Positions 18,985 to 28,514 of a stretch of 64,000 bases of DNA are shown piece by piece. How positions within the stretch are numbered: position 1 is the first letter of the stretch; the number at the start of each line of letters is the position of its first letter. The DNA is from Streptomyces canus (GTDB lineage Bacteria > Actinomycetota > Actinomycetes > Streptomycetales > Streptomycetaceae). The stretch spans positions 186,001 to 250,000 of the forward strand of contig NZ_KQ948656.1 of assembly GCF_001514145.1 (NCBI RefSeq), given 5' to 3'. A program made the position numbers and the translations under genes. The notes under the pieces are model-generated. The model did not search any database, was not told the DNA's origin, and worked only from the letters and a program-made list of their open reading frames with translations.

Positions 18985-21759
18985 TCAGGCCGATGTCGCC
19001 TCGTCTTCGAACTGGATGGCACTGATCTCCCGGCGGGAAGAGATGCTGAGCTTCGAGAACACCTTGCGGAGGTGCCACTCGACTGTGTGGCGGCTGAGGA
19101 ACAGCTGGGCGCCGATCTCGGGGTTCGTGAGCCCTTTCCCGGCGAGTCGGGCGATCTGCGTCTCCTGCGGAGTGAGAGCCGTGGGCGTCGCGACCGTGTG
19201 GTGGCGAACCTTGGCCCCCGTGGCCTGCAACTCGCCTCGCGCGCGTTCGGCGAACGCTTCCGCCCCGAACCGGCCGAACATCTCGTGGGCGATGTCCAGT
19301 TGGGCACGAGCGTCGACGCGGCGGTTCTCGCGGCGCAACCACTCCCCGTACAGCAGATGCCCACGGGCGAGTTCCATGCGGACCCGGGTCCTGTCGAGCC
19401 GCTCGATCGCCTCACGGTAGAGCCGCTCCGCGGAGTCGCCCTCGCTGAGCAGCGCCCGCGAGCGCGCTTCCACGCCCAGCGCCCAGTCCGTGCCGCTGGC
19501 TCGCGTCGCCTCCGAGAGCCGCTCCAGCGCGTGGGTGGCCGACTCGGGTGAGCCGCTCCGTACGGCCGCCTCGATCAGCTCGACCAGGCCCCACCGCGGC
19601 GAGGCGAACTCCCGCTGCTCGGCGGCTGCCTCCCGGGCTGCGGCCAGCGCCTGCTCGTACTGGCCGAGCCCGTTGCAGAGCACCGCCTCGTACCAGCGTG
19701 TGACGGTGACAGTGGCCCCCTGGCCACGCGGCACCGCCTCGCCCAGGATCGCGTCGATCAATGTGCGGGCCTCGCCCTCGCGACCACGCCAGACAGCCAG
19801 GCCGAGGGGGCCGACACGTCCCGGGCTGCTGATGCCGGTCGCCGCGCACACCGCTGCGGTCTCCTCGATCAGAGCTTCGGCCGTCGCCAATTGTCCGGCG
19901 ATGAGGTGCACAAATGCGCGGGAGTCGAGGGCGTCGGGGAGAGCGCTGAGCGCTCCGGCCTCGCGGGTGACCGTCACATGACGTGTCGCGGCCGCGTGCC
20001 AACGCTCGTCGTCCCACAGATCCGACGCGATGACGGACGCGAGCCACAGCCGGCGCAGCTGCTCCTGTACGGGGAGCCGCTCGTCGCAGAGTGCTTCGAG
20101 TGCTCGCTCCATCATCGACGCCGAGGCCGGGTAACCGTCGGCGAGTCGCACGGCGAGGGCGTCCAGCACCATGTCGGACACCTGTGGCTGCCGTGCCGGC
20201 GGGGCCTCACGGGCGGCCTCGGCCACCTCCAGCAGTCCTGGGCCGCGCGCCAGGCGGCCGGCGAATATCGCCGCCGCGATGGCGTCCAGGTAGGTCTCAC
20301 GAGCGAGTGCGACATCGTCGAGCCGACCGAAGCGGCGGGCGGCGGCGAGCAGCAGCTGCGGGGCCTCGCCGCCACGGTTCTGGGCGAACGCGATCCCGGC
20401 GCGCAGCACCTCGATCCGCGCGCGGCCCAGTTCGTCGAGGGGTCCGGCCGCCGCCGTGGCGAGGAGGGTGGCAGCCGGCTCGAACGCCCCGGCGTGGAGT
20501 TTGGCCTGTGCTGCGTCCACCGCGCGCTGTGCGCGTCGCGCGGGATTCTGTGTCAGCGCGGTCGCACGCTGGAGGAACGCGGCGGCCTCAGCGATACCGC
20601 CGCGTGCGTGGGCTCGGCCCGCGGAGCGCTCCAGTTCGGCTGCCACCGTCTCGTCGGGGCCCGAGGCGGCCTCGGCCAGGTGCCAGGCCCGGCGGTCGGG
20701 GTCGAGCCGGGCATCGGTGGCGTCGGCCAGCGCTTTGTGCACCTCTCGGCGTTCGCTCGGGTCCGCCGCTCGATAGGCAGCCGAGCGCACCAGGGGGTGC
20801 CGGAACCGCACCCGGGTGCCGAGGGTGATCAGGTCCGCCGCGCCTGCGTGCGACACGGCCGTGTCGGCGTCGATCCCGAGGTGCCCGGCCGCATGCCTCA
20901 GCAGTGTGACGTCGCCCAGCGGTTCCGCGGCGGCGATGAACAGAAGGCGTCGGGTCTCGGACGGGAGGGCCTGCACGCGGCGGAGGAAGCCCTGCTCGAT
21001 CTGGCTCGACAACGGCCATGCGTCCGGACGCTCGAACCCTCCGGCCATCTCCGCCGCGGTCAACCCCCGCGGCAGCTCGAGCAGGGCGAGCGGGTTGCCG
21101 CGTGACTCGGCGACTATGCGGTCGCGCACCCGTTCGTCCAGCGGACCGGTGACAACCGAGTCGAGCAGCGTCCGGGAGTCGCGCTCGGTCAGTCCCGTGA
21201 GGGACAGCTCGGGAAGGCTGCCAAGAGTATGGCCGGTACTGGGTTCACGAACGGCGAAGACGAGCACAACCGATTCTGCGAGCAGTCGGCGGGCCACGAA
21301 CTCCAAGGTCAGCGCGGACGCCTTGTCCAGCCACTGTGCGTCGTCGACGACACAGACCAGCGGCTGGTCACCTCCGGCGTCCGCGAGGAGACTCAGCGTG
21401 GCCAGACCCACGAGGAACCGGTCGGGCGCGGCGCCGGCGCGCAGACCGAAGGACGTGCCGAGCGCATCACGCTGAGGCTCGGGCAGCTGGTCGAGCCCGG
21501 TGAGCAGAGGAGCGCAGAGCTGGTGCAGGCCGGCGTAGGAGAGTTCCATCTCGGACTGGACGCCGGCCGCTCTGATGGTGCGACATCCGGTCGCACGACC
21601 GAGGAGATGTCCCAGCAGCTCGGTCTTGCCGATCCCGGGCTCACCGCGCAGGACCAGGACACCGCTGCGCCCGGCTCTGGCGCCTGCCACGAGATCGTCG
21701 AGAGCCTTGCATTCGTTCTCCCTGCCGAGGAGCCGGGCCCGTGAAACGCGCCTCGCCAT
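18985..21759 (-). CDS. LAL-type LuxR regulator (AAA ATPase + HTH)
   Basis: 924-aa large ATP-binding LuxR regulator. The N-terminus has Walker A GEPGIGKTE (about residue 40) and Walker B CVVDDAQWLD (about 130), followed by a long TPR-like helical middle. The C-terminal GerE helix-turn-helix reads LTPQETQIARLAGKGLTNPE and HTVEWHLRKVFSKL. ATG 21759 follows AAGGGAGCTGCC. It is closely similar throughout to the regulator at 48146-50917. Targets are unknown; such proteins usually sense a small ligand and activate nearby operons. Confidence 0.92.
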   Translation of the reverse strand: MARRVSRARLLGRENECKALDDLVAGARAGRSGVLVLRGEPGIGKTELLGHLLGRATGCRTIRAAGVQSEMELSYAGLHQLCAPLLTGLDQLPEPQRDALGTSFGLRAGAAPDRFLVGLATLSLLADAGGDQPLVCVVDDAQWLDKASALTLEFVARRLLAESVVLVFAVREPSTGHTLGSLPELSLTGLTERDSRTLLDSVVTGPLDERVRDRIVAESRGNPLALLELPRGLTAAEMAGGFERPDAWPLSSQIEQGFLRRVQALPSETRRLLFIAAAEPLGDVTLLRHAAGHLGIDADTAVSHAGAADLITLGTRVRFRHPLVRSAAYRAADPSERREVHKALADATDARLDPDRRAWHLAEAASGPDETVAAELERSAGRAHARGGIAEAAAFLQRATALTQNPARRAQRAVDAAQAKLHAGAFEPAATLLATAAAGPLDELGRARIEVLRAGIAFAQNRGGEAPQLLLAAARRFGRLDDVALARETYLDAIAAAIFAGRLARGPGLLEVAEAAREAPPARQPQVSDMVLDALAVRLADGYPASASMMERALEALCDERLPVQEQLRRLWLASVIASDLWDDERWHAAATRHVTVTREAGALSALPDALDSRAFVHLIAGQLATAEALIEETAAVCAATGISSPGRVGPLGLAVWRGREGEARTLIDAILGEAVPRGQGATVTVTRWYEAVLCNGLGQYEQALAAAREAAAEQREFASPRWGLVELIEAAVRSGSPESATHALERLSEATRASGTDWALGVEARSRALLSEGDSAERLYREAIERLDRTRVRMELARGHLLYGEWLRRENRRVDARAQLDIAHEMFGRFGAEAFAERARGELQATGAKVRHHTVATPTALTPQETQIARLAGKGLTNPEIGAQLFLSRHTVEWHLRKVFSKLSISSRREISAIQFEDEATSA

Positions 21760-21859
21760 GGCAGCTCCCTTGTCAGGAATGTTCGCTGGGTATGGTATCC
21801 GTCCGCTGATCGCCGCGCCCATGGTCGGTGCCCGTCCGGGCAGGGGCGACTACGTGTGG

Positions 21860-24697
21860 TCAGCCGGCGCCGGCACCAGACGAGTCGCTCGCCGGGTGTC
21901 CGTCCTGGAGTGCGGCGAGCGCGGCGGCGAGCTTGCCCCGGCTGGTGATGCCGAGGCGGGGATAGATGCGGTACAGGTGGGCTCCGACGGTGCGGTGCGA
22001 GATGAACAGGCGCTGGCCGATCTCCCGGTTGCTCAGTCCCTGCGACGCGAGCACCGCGATCTGCATCTCCTGGGCCGACAGCCGGTCGCTGGTGTTCGCA
22101 TGCCGTCGACCGCTCGACTCGCCGGCGGCACGCAACTGCTCGCGAGCCATCTCGGCCCAGGGCCGCGCGCCGGCCCGGTCGAACTCGTCGCGGGCGCTAC
22201 GCAGCGGATACCGGGCGTCGACGTTGTGCCGTTGCCGACGGAGCCGACGGCCGTGGTGCAGGTGCAGCCGGGCCCGCGACAGGGCCCAGCCGGCGGGCAA
22301 CGCGGCCAGTGCCGCGGCGTAGTGCTCCTCCGCCGTGTCGTCCGGCGCCAGCACCGCCTCGGTGTAGACGTGGGCCACGACCATCATCTCCGAGGGCAGT
22401 CGGGCGGCCAACTCGGGGAGTCCGTCGAGTAGTTCCCTGGCCCGCTGCACGGTGCCCGCGGCCACTGCGGCGTCCGCCAGGTCCGGTGCGAGCAGCCAGC
22501 GGCTGACCGAGTGGTAGTGCGGGTCCGCCGGATCGAACGCGCGCGCGAGTGCGTCGTACGCCTCGGCCGCGCGGCCGTCGAAGAGCGCGAGCAGGCCCTC
22601 TACCTGCTGCGCCATGACGGCGGCGAAAGGCATGCCGGGGAACAACCGGTGGGCGCGCAGTTCGCCGAGCATCCGCTCCGCGTCCTCGGTCTCCCCGCGC
22701 AGCGCCGCCACCAGACTCCCTGTCGCCTTCACCCCCAGCCAGACGATCCACTCCCCCGTCTCCTCGGCCAGCGCGAGTCCCTCGCCGGACTCCTCGCGGG
22801 CCCGATCGAGCTGACCGAGGTACACCCGCGGCCAACTACCCGCAAGGGACCGGGCGAGCAGCCCGAGCCTGCCCTGCGACCGCCACGCCGTGGCCGCCAG
22901 CGACAGGTACCGGGCGGCGAGGGTGGCGTCGCCCAGGACCATCGCGCCGCTGCCGAGGAAATGCATGATCCGGCCGTCCAGACGGTCCGGCCGGAGGCCG
23001 CCGAGCCGTGCGATCACCTCGGCGCCGTACCGAAAGGGTTCCGTGTACGCCCGTACCGTCAGCACGACGGGAGCGTCCGGATCGGGGTTCCATCGGTCCA
23101 GCTCGGCCGCGGCCAGCGTGCGCACCCGGGCGTCGCCGTCCTGGAAGAAGCACCGGGCGGCCGCCCGCCACAGCAGGTTCTCGGCGACCTGCACGCCGCC
23201 TGCGTCGAACGCGCCGGCCGCTGTGGTCACCATGTCCTCGATCCGGCGGTGCGGCTCGTCGGGTTCGAACGCCGCCTTGTCGGAGACGACCATGAGGCGG
23301 GCCCGCTCCAGCGGGCCGAGTTCGCTCATGTCGGCCCGGTCCAGCAACAGCTGGGTGTGCACCCGGTCGTTGATCTCGCTGGCCGACTCGACCGCCCGGA
23401 CCAGGATTTCGGTCCTGCGGCGAGGGTCCTGGACGAGCTCGGCCGCCTGGCGCAGGGCCGGCACGGCGGAGGCCACCTTGCCCCGGGCGAGCGCGGTGTC
23501 GGCGAAACGTTCCAGCTTGGCGGCGAGTTCCTCGTCCGGGCCGAGCGTCGCGGCCGCCAGGTGGAGAAGCCGGCGCTCGGGGGTGTCGGCCATGGCCACG
23601 GCGATGGCGCGGTGGGTGGCCAGCCGGTCGGCGACCGTGGCACGGGTGTAGATCGCCGAGCGCATCAGCGGATGCCGGAACTCGAGGCTCCGGCCGACCA
23701 GACCGACCAGGCCCGCGTCGACCGCCTCCTGCACCGCGTCCACGGAAACCGTCGTGTCCGTCAGACGACTCGACACGTCCAGCAGCCGGCTCAGTGGTGC
23801 GCTGGGCTCGGTGGCCAGGGCCAGCAGGAGCGTTCGGCACTCCGGACTCGCCGAGTCCGTACGCGCGGCGAACGCGTCCTCCAGTCGCTGGGTCAGCGGC
23901 AGATCGTCCAGCTGCGGTCCGATGTCCTGCACCGTCTTGGGCAGCTCGACCAGGGCCAGCGGGTTGCCCGCGGCGCGCTCCAGGATGAGGGCCCGCAGCG
24001 GCGCCGACAGGTCCGGTGCACCCGCGTCGAGCAGTTCGGCGGCGGCGGACCGGCCGAGCGGTTGCAGATGGAGGTCCGGCTGCGCGCTCGGGGCGTAGGA
24101 GTCGGGAGAGTGAACCCGGGACGCCGCCACGATCAGTACGGGAAGATCGCGGGTGCGTCGGACGACGAATCTGAGGACGTCCCGGCTCGGCGAATCGATC
24201 CACTGCAGGTCGTCGACGAGCAGCAGGAGCGGTTGCCGGTCGGCCTCGTCGGTGAGCAGTTCGAGCACGGCGAGCGCGACCCGAAAAATATGTGGCTCGG
24301 TCTGGGTGGCGCTGAAGGCGTCGACCAGCGCGGTGCGGTGCGGAGACGGCAGCTTCCCGATGCCGTCGGCGGCCGGTTGCAGCAGCAGTTGCAGAGCCGC
24401 GAACGGCAGCCACAGCTCGGTCTCCACACCGGCTGCGCTCAGCACCTTGAAACCGCCCTCGGTGCCCTCGGCACCGACCGAGCGCAGCAGAGCCGACTTA
24501 CCGACACCGGCGGTGCCGTGGATCAACAGCGCACTGCCGCGTCCGTCCGCCGCGTCCGCCAGCAGCCCGCGCAGGATGCGCAGCTCCGCGTCCCGGCCGA
24601 TCATCGCGCGGGGGCTCGGTTCGGCCTCTGGAGGGCCCCGGCTGCTGTGCTGAACATGTGCGGCTTCCTCAGTGCAGGGAGTCACGTCGCACCACAT
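21860..24697 (-). CDS. LAL-type LuxR regulator
   Basis: Up to 945 aa. It shows Walker A GTAGVGKSALL, Walker B LLLLVDDLQWID, a helical repeat middle, and a C-terminal LuxR HTH with LSAQEMQIAVLASQGLSNRE and HRTVGAHLYRIYPRLGITSR. It belongs to a different subgroup from the flanking LAL genes. The start is uncertain: ATG 24697 has a poorly spaced site, and GTG 24685 or ATG 24604 (MIGRDAELR, the conserved beginning of the ATPase domain) are alternatives. It is tandem with the LAL gene at 18985-21759, 100 bp apart. Confidence 0.9.
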   Translation of the reverse strand: MWCDVTPCTEEAAHVQHSSRGPPEAEPSPRAMIGRDAELRILRGLLADAADGRGSALLIHGTAGVGKSALLRSVGAEGTEGGFKVLSAAGVETELWLPFAALQLLLQPAADGIGKLPSPHRTALVDAFSATQTEPHIFRVALAVLELLTDEADRQPLLLLVDDLQWIDSPSRDVLRFVVRRTRDLPVLIVAASRVHSPDSYAPSAQPDLHLQPLGRSAAAELLDAGAPDLSAPLRALILERAAGNPLALVELPKTVQDIGPQLDDLPLTQRLEDAFAARTDSASPECRTLLLALATEPSAPLSRLLDVSSRLTDTTVSVDAVQEAVDAGLVGLVGRSLEFRHPLMRSAIYTRATVADRLATHRAIAVAMADTPERRLLHLAAATLGPDEELAAKLERFADTALARGKVASAVPALRQAAELVQDPRRRTEILVRAVESASEINDRVHTQLLLDRADMSELGPLERARLMVVSDKAAFEPDEPHRRIEDMVTTAAGAFDAGGVQVAENLLWRAAARCFFQDGDARVRTLAAAELDRWNPDPDAPVVLTVRAYTEPFRYGAEVIARLGGLRPDRLDGRIMHFLGSGAMVLGDATLAARYLSLAATAWRSQGRLGLLARSLAGSWPRVYLGQLDRAREESGEGLALAEETGEWIVWLGVKATGSLVAALRGETEDAERMLGELRAHRLFPGMPFAAVMAQQVEGLLALFDGRAAEAYDALARAFDPADPHYHSVSRWLLAPDLADAAVAAGTVQRARELLDGLPELAARLPSEMMVVAHVYTEAVLAPDDTAEEHYAAALAALPAGWALSRARLHLHHGRRLRRQRHNVDARYPLRSARDEFDRAGARPWAEMAREQLRAAGESSGRRHANTSDRLSAQEMQIAVLASQGLSNREIGQRLFISHRTVGAHLYRIYPRLGITSRGKLAAALAALQDGHPASDSSGAGAG

Positions 24698-24797
24698 CCT
24701 AACCGTGGCCCCCTACACCCTCGGCGCGATCGCACCATCGGTAGAACGACTCAAGTCTCGTCTGCGCCGCGGCGCCGAAGCCCGGATCCGAAGGCGG

Positions 24798-25106
24798 TCA
24801 CCCGACGGAACCGGAGCTCACGGCCGACGGCGGCCCGATGCGGATGAGCGTCTCCCGTGTCTCCTCGGTCAGACCGCCCCAGATCCCATGCCGCTCCCGG
24901 TTGTCGAGCGCGTACCGGCGGCACGGAATCCGCACCGGGCACCGATCGCAGATCATCAGTGCCCGTCGGACGGTCGCCAGGTCGCCCGGAGCGGGAAAGA
25001 AGGTCTTCATGTCGGCACCACGGCACGCTGCGGCCGGCCACCCTCCGACCGCCGGGCTGACGGGAAGGACACGGTTGTTCATCAGGGGCGTACGAGACTC
25101 TGTCAT
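24798..25106 (-). CDS. WhiB-family iron-sulfur regulator
   Basis: 102-aa WhiB-like protein with the four cluster cysteines (AACRG, then CDRCPVRIPC) and the GIWGG turn followed by a basic/acidic C-terminus. It presumably binds a 4Fe-4S cluster and partners a sigma factor. The ATG at 25106 overlaps the stop of the MFS gene (ATGA), so it is translationally coupled to a sugar transporter, an unusual arrangement. Confidence 0.9.
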   Translation of the reverse strand: MTESRTPLMNNRVLPVSPAVGGWPAAACRGADMKTFFPAPGDLATVRRALMICDRCPVRIPCRRYALDNRERHGIWGGLTEETRETLIRIGPPSAVSSGSVG

Positions 25107-26536
25107 CCCATCTCCTCCAGCTTCTTGCCGTTGGTCTCGCGCACCCTGACGGCGACGAAGACGAAGGAGAGCACGGCGAAGCCCGCGTAGACGGCGTAGG
25201 TGGACGACAGGTTCCAGTCCGACATGCGGGGGAAGCTCTCGGTGACGGCCCAGTTGGCGATCCAGTTCGCGGCAGTCGCCACCGACATCGCGGCCGCGCG
25301 GATACGCAGCGGGAACATCTCACCGACCATCACCCAGAGCACCACACCCCAGGAGACCGCGAAGAAGAACACGAAGGCGTGGGCGGCGACCAGCGCCACG
25401 GCACCCTGGGCGTCCGGGATGGACAGACTGCCGCCGCTGCCCGTCTTGTACGAGAAAGCCCAGGACGCGAAGGCCAGCGACACGGCCATGCCGGCCGATC
25501 CGGTCAGCGCGAGCGGTTTCCGGCCGACCCGGTCGATCAGCAGCATCGCCACGACGGTACCGACGATGTTGACGATCGATGTGGACAGGCTGATCAGAAG
25601 GGAGTTGGCCTGGTCGATACCCACCGACTGCCACAGCAACGACGAGTAGTAGAAGATGACGTTGATGCCGACGAGTTGCTGGAAGACGGCCAGCCCGATG
25701 CCGACCCACACGATCGGCAGGAGCCCGAAGCGGCCGTCGAGCAGATCGCGTACCCGCGGCTTGTGATCGGTCTTGAGAGCATGCTGGATCTCGGCGATCC
25801 GCTCCTCCGAGCCCGCGTACGTGCCCTGCAGGTCGCGCAGCGCGGCGAGGGCCTGGGCCTCGCGGCCCCTTGCGACGAGGAAGTGCGGCGACTCCGGGAT
25901 GTGCAGGGTGAGGAACAGGTAGGCGAGCGCCGGTACGACCGCGGCCATGAGCATCCACTGCCAGGCATGCAGGGCACCCAGCGCGTTCTCGCTCTTGCCG
26001 TCGGCCCCTTGGGCGATGCCCCAGTTGACAAGCTGGGAGGCGGTGATGCCGAGCACGATGGCCGCCTGTTGGAACGAGGCGAGCCGCCCGCGGTGGTCGG
26101 GCGGCGCGACCTCGGCAATATAGGTGGGCCCGATCAGCGAGGCAAGGCCGATCGCCATACCTCCGACGATGCGCCAGGCGCCCAGGTCCCAGACGGAGAA
26201 GGGCATGGACGAGCCGAGCGCGCTGATCGCGAAGAGAACCGCGGCGAGGTGCATCACGCGCCGACGGCCGATGCGGTCGGCGAGACGTCCGGCGACGGCC
26301 GCTCCGAACGCGGAACCGAGCAGAGCGGAGGCGACGATGGTGCCCGTCTCGCTGGAGGTGACAGCGAATCGGTGCTGGATTCCGGTGACGGCGCCGTTGA
26401 TGACGGCGCTGTCGTAGCCGAACAGGAAGCCGCCGGTCGACGCGGCCGCGGAGATGTAGGTGACGCGCCGTAGGTTGGACGGGCGGAGAGCGGCCCTCGA
26501 GTGGGCCCGCCCCGCGGAAGAGGCGTTCGCGGTCAT
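25103..26536 (-). CDS. MFS sugar porter (GlcP/XylE-like)
   Basis: 477-aa, 12-helix sugar:proton symporter. Family signatures are GRLADRIGRRR after helix 2, PESPHFL at the central loop, QQLVGINVIFYYSSLLWQSVG in helix 7 (sugar contact), and DRVGRKPL. ATG 26536 follows AAGGAGTCCTTGTCC. The ROK kinase gene lies 143 bp upstream on the same strand, which supports uptake and phosphorylation of glucose or a related hexose. WhiB is coupled downstream. Confidence 0.9.
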   Translation of the reverse strand: MTANASSAGRAHSRAALRPSNLRRVTYISAAASTGGFLFGYDSAVINGAVTGIQHRFAVTSSETGTIVASALLGSAFGAAVAGRLADRIGRRRVMHLAAVLFAISALGSSMPFSVWDLGAWRIVGGMAIGLASLIGPTYIAEVAPPDHRGRLASFQQAAIVLGITASQLVNWGIAQGADGKSENALGALHAWQWMLMAAVVPALAYLFLTLHIPESPHFLVARGREAQALAALRDLQGTYAGSEERIAEIQHALKTDHKPRVRDLLDGRFGLLPIVWVGIGLAVFQQLVGINVIFYYSSLLWQSVGIDQANSLLISLSTSIVNIVGTVVAMLLIDRVGRKPLALTGSAGMAVSLAFASWAFSYKTGSGGSLSIPDAQGAVALVAAHAFVFFFAVSWGVVLWVMVGEMFPLRIRAAAMSVATAANWIANWAVTESFPRMSDWNLSSTYAVYAGFAVLSFVFVAVRVRETNGKKLEEMG

Positions 26537-26679
26537 GGACAAGGACTCCTTCACAGGACCTGGTACGCACCGGCGCAGGCGGGAACTTCCGGCCGGGCGG
26601 GCGTACCCGTCGTAGCGGACGTGGATCGGATGGACGACTGCGCTGATGACCGGGCACCGGTCGGCGAGCACGCCGCCGC

Positions 26680-27669
26680 TCAGACGCCGAACGCCGGGGC
26701 TGAGAGCAGTTCGTGGAGGCGGGCGAGGTTCGCCGCGCCGACGAGGCCGGCGTCCGATCCCACGGTGGCGGTGCGGACCTCGGCGTAGACGCGGTGCTCG
26801 CCGCCGCCGAGGGCCCGACGGTAGGACCTCTCGGCCGGACGCCTGATCAGCTCGCCGGTGTCGCCGAGGCCACCGCCGATGACGAGGACGGACGGGTCGA
26901 GGATGGAGGCGAGGTCGGCGAGTGCCTGGCCCAGCCAGCGGCCCGACTGCGCGAACACCTCGAGGGAGAAAGGGTCGCCGCTGAGGGCGGCCTTGGTCAC
27001 ATGGTGCCCGTCAAGGCCGCCGGGGGTGCCGTCGCCCAGCGCGAGCACCACCGCGGCTCGTGCCGGATCGGCCGCCGCCTTCTCGCGGGCGCGGCGGGTG
27101 TGGGCCGCTCCGCTGGCGTACTGCTCCATGCAGCCGTGCTGGCCGCAGGGGCAGGGCAGCCCGTCGGGCACCGCCCGGTAGTGGCCGATCTCGCCGGCCA
27201 TGCCGTAGCGGCCGCGGAAGAGCCGGCCCCTGCTGATGATGCCGCCGCCCAGGCCGGTGCCCGCCATGACCATCACCATGTCGTCGTGCCCGGCCCCGGC
27301 TCCATGGATGAACTCGCCCCAAGCGGCGGCGTTCGCGTCGTTCTCGACGACGACCGGAAGCCCGGTGGCCTCCTGGACGATGTCCCGGATCTCCTTGTCG
27401 TGCCAGCCCAGGTTGGGTGCGAAACGCACCGTCGAGCGGTCCGCGTCCACGTATCCGGCTGCTCCGACGCCGACCGCCCGGACGTCGTCCCAGCCCGTGC
27501 GGACCTGCTGGACCGCCTCGGCGATCGCCCCGGCGATCCGGTCCGGGTCGTGCGGGGTGGCGACGCGCACCCGGGAGACGACCTCGCCGCCGGGGTCGAC
27601 CGTCCCGGCGGCGATCTTCGTGCCGCCGAGATCGACGCCGACGGTCAGACCGCCGTTCTGCTCGTTCAT
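26680..27669 (-). CDS. ROK-family sugar kinase (glucokinase-like)
   Basis: 329-aa kinase with phosphate-binding DLGGTK near residue 12, catalytic region VENDANAAAWGE, GTGLGGGII, and the ROK zinc site CPCGQHGCMEQYASG. There is no N-terminal HTH, so it is an enzyme rather than a ROK repressor. The ATG 27669 overlaps by ATGA the stop of a 30-codon leader ORF that has the better ribosome site. It is likely partnered with the downstream MFS porter. Confidence 0.9.
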   Translation of the reverse strand: MNEQNGGLTVGVDLGGTKIAAGTVDPGGEVVSRVRVATPHDPDRIAGAIAEAVQQVRTGWDDVRAVGVGAAGYVDADRSTVRFAPNLGWHDKEIRDIVQEATGLPVVVENDANAAAWGEFIHGAGAGHDDMVMVMAGTGLGGGIISRGRLFRGRYGMAGEIGHYRAVPDGLPCPCGQHGCMEQYASGAAHTRRAREKAAADPARAAVVLALGDGTPGGLDGHHVTKAALSGDPFSLEVFAQSGRWLGQALADLASILDPSVLVIGGGLGDTGELIRRPAERSYRRALGGGEHRVYAEVRTATVGSDAGLVGAANLARLHELLSAPAFGV

Positions 27670-27758
27670 GCGGCACCGCCCCCGCCGTCGATCCGACGGT
27701 GCGCGTGCCGACGTCTGTGTCCGCCTGATCGCTGCAGGCTGACGGGACCGTGAGACAT
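27666..27758 (-). CDS. Leader ORF coupled to the ROK kinase
   Basis: 30-codon ORF beginning MSHGPVSLQRS, rich in His/Arg in its middle (HRRRHAHRR), preceded by AGGAG at 7 nt. Its TGA overlaps the kinase ATG. The kinase itself has no convincing site, so translation of this ORF probably delivers ribosomes to the kinase. Whether the peptide has a function, or senses charged tRNA, is unknown. Confidence 0.45.
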   Translation of the reverse strand: MSHGPVSLQRSGGHRRRHAHRRIDGGGGAA

Positions 27759-27918
27759 GGTGTGGCTCCTGACGTTGTGATTCCGTGTGAAAGAGGGGGG
27801 AAGTCGGCTCGTCACCGGCCGGAACAACCGGCATGGCGGCTTCGGCACCCCGGCGGCGGCGGTTCATCGCCGGTCCGCCTACCGGCTCAGCTTCCGTAAT
27901 CCGGTGGCGAGTTGCATG

Positions 27919-27930
27919 AGTCATTCGACT
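27919..27930. promoter_or_regulatory. Palindrome AGTC-N4-GACT upstream of the cupin
   Basis: AGTCATTCGACT is a perfect inverted repeat in its outer four bases and resembles the pair at 36516-36554. It lies about 25 bp before the -35 of the cupin promoter. It is a possible operator; the binding protein is unknown. Confidence 0.35.
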
Positions 27931-27953
27931 GTGTCCGGCGTTTTCGCTCGCTG

Positions 27954-27980
27954 TGTCACACATCCGGGCCGTGCGTTGTC
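27954..27980 (+). promoter_or_regulatory. ECF-type promoter before cupin
   Basis: TGTCACA at 27954-27960, a 16-bp spacer, then TGTC at 27977-27980. It is about 42 bp upstream of the cupin start, with the spacing shared by all members of the set. Confidence 0.6.
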
Positions 27981-28021
27981 TTCTAAGCGAACCAAGTCGG
28001 ATCGACCGGAGGTGTGCCACG

Positions 28022-28462
28022 GTGTTGGACAAGGAATCGATGAGCGGAGCCGACGAGCACGGGAGCCAGGACGGGACCGGGCCCAGGATGCTGGCGGACG
28101 TCAAGCCGCCCTTCGTGCCGGAGGGTGCTTCGGCGATGACCGTGGTGGTCGAGTGGCCTCCGGGACACCCCGGGACGCCGCCGCACCGGCACTCGGGGCC
28201 GTGTTTCGGCTACGTCACCGAAGGCGCCGTCCGGTGGGAACTCGAGGGCGAGCCCGAGCGGGTCATCAAGGCCGGTGAGACTTTCTGGGAGCCGGGCGGC
28301 GACGTGATCCACTACCAGAACGGCAACGCCCTGTCGGACACGCCGGCCAAGTACGTCGTCATCATGCTGTGCGCGCCCGGCCGGCCGATGCTCACGCTGG
28401 TCGAAGAGGAGGAGCTGTCGAAACGGGCCCACCTGCGAGCCCCGCGGCCCGCCGCCGACTGA
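28022..28462 (+). CDS. Cupin-domain protein
   Basis: 146-aa single-domain cupin. The first motif is PGTPPHRHSGPCFGYVTEG (two metal His plus Glu-type ligands), and the second lies around WEPGGDVIHYQN. The GTG 28022 has GGAGG nine bases upstream; ATG 28040 is an alternative. It is preceded by an ECF-type promoter, and the LAL regulator at 28515 follows after 52 bp in the same direction. It may be a small dioxygenase, isomerase or sensor; no substrate evidence. Confidence 0.82.
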   Translation: MLDKESMSGADEHGSQDGTGPRMLADVKPPFVPEGASAMTVVVEWPPGHPGTPPHRHSGPCFGYVTEGAVRWELEGEPERVIKAGETFWEPGGDVIHYQNGNALSDTPAKYVVIMLCAPGRPMLTLVEEEELSKRAHLRAPRPAAD

Positions 28463-28514
28463 ACCACGGCCCGGGGACGAGAGTCCGCCACGTCAGATCT
28501 CGAAGGAGGCCGCT

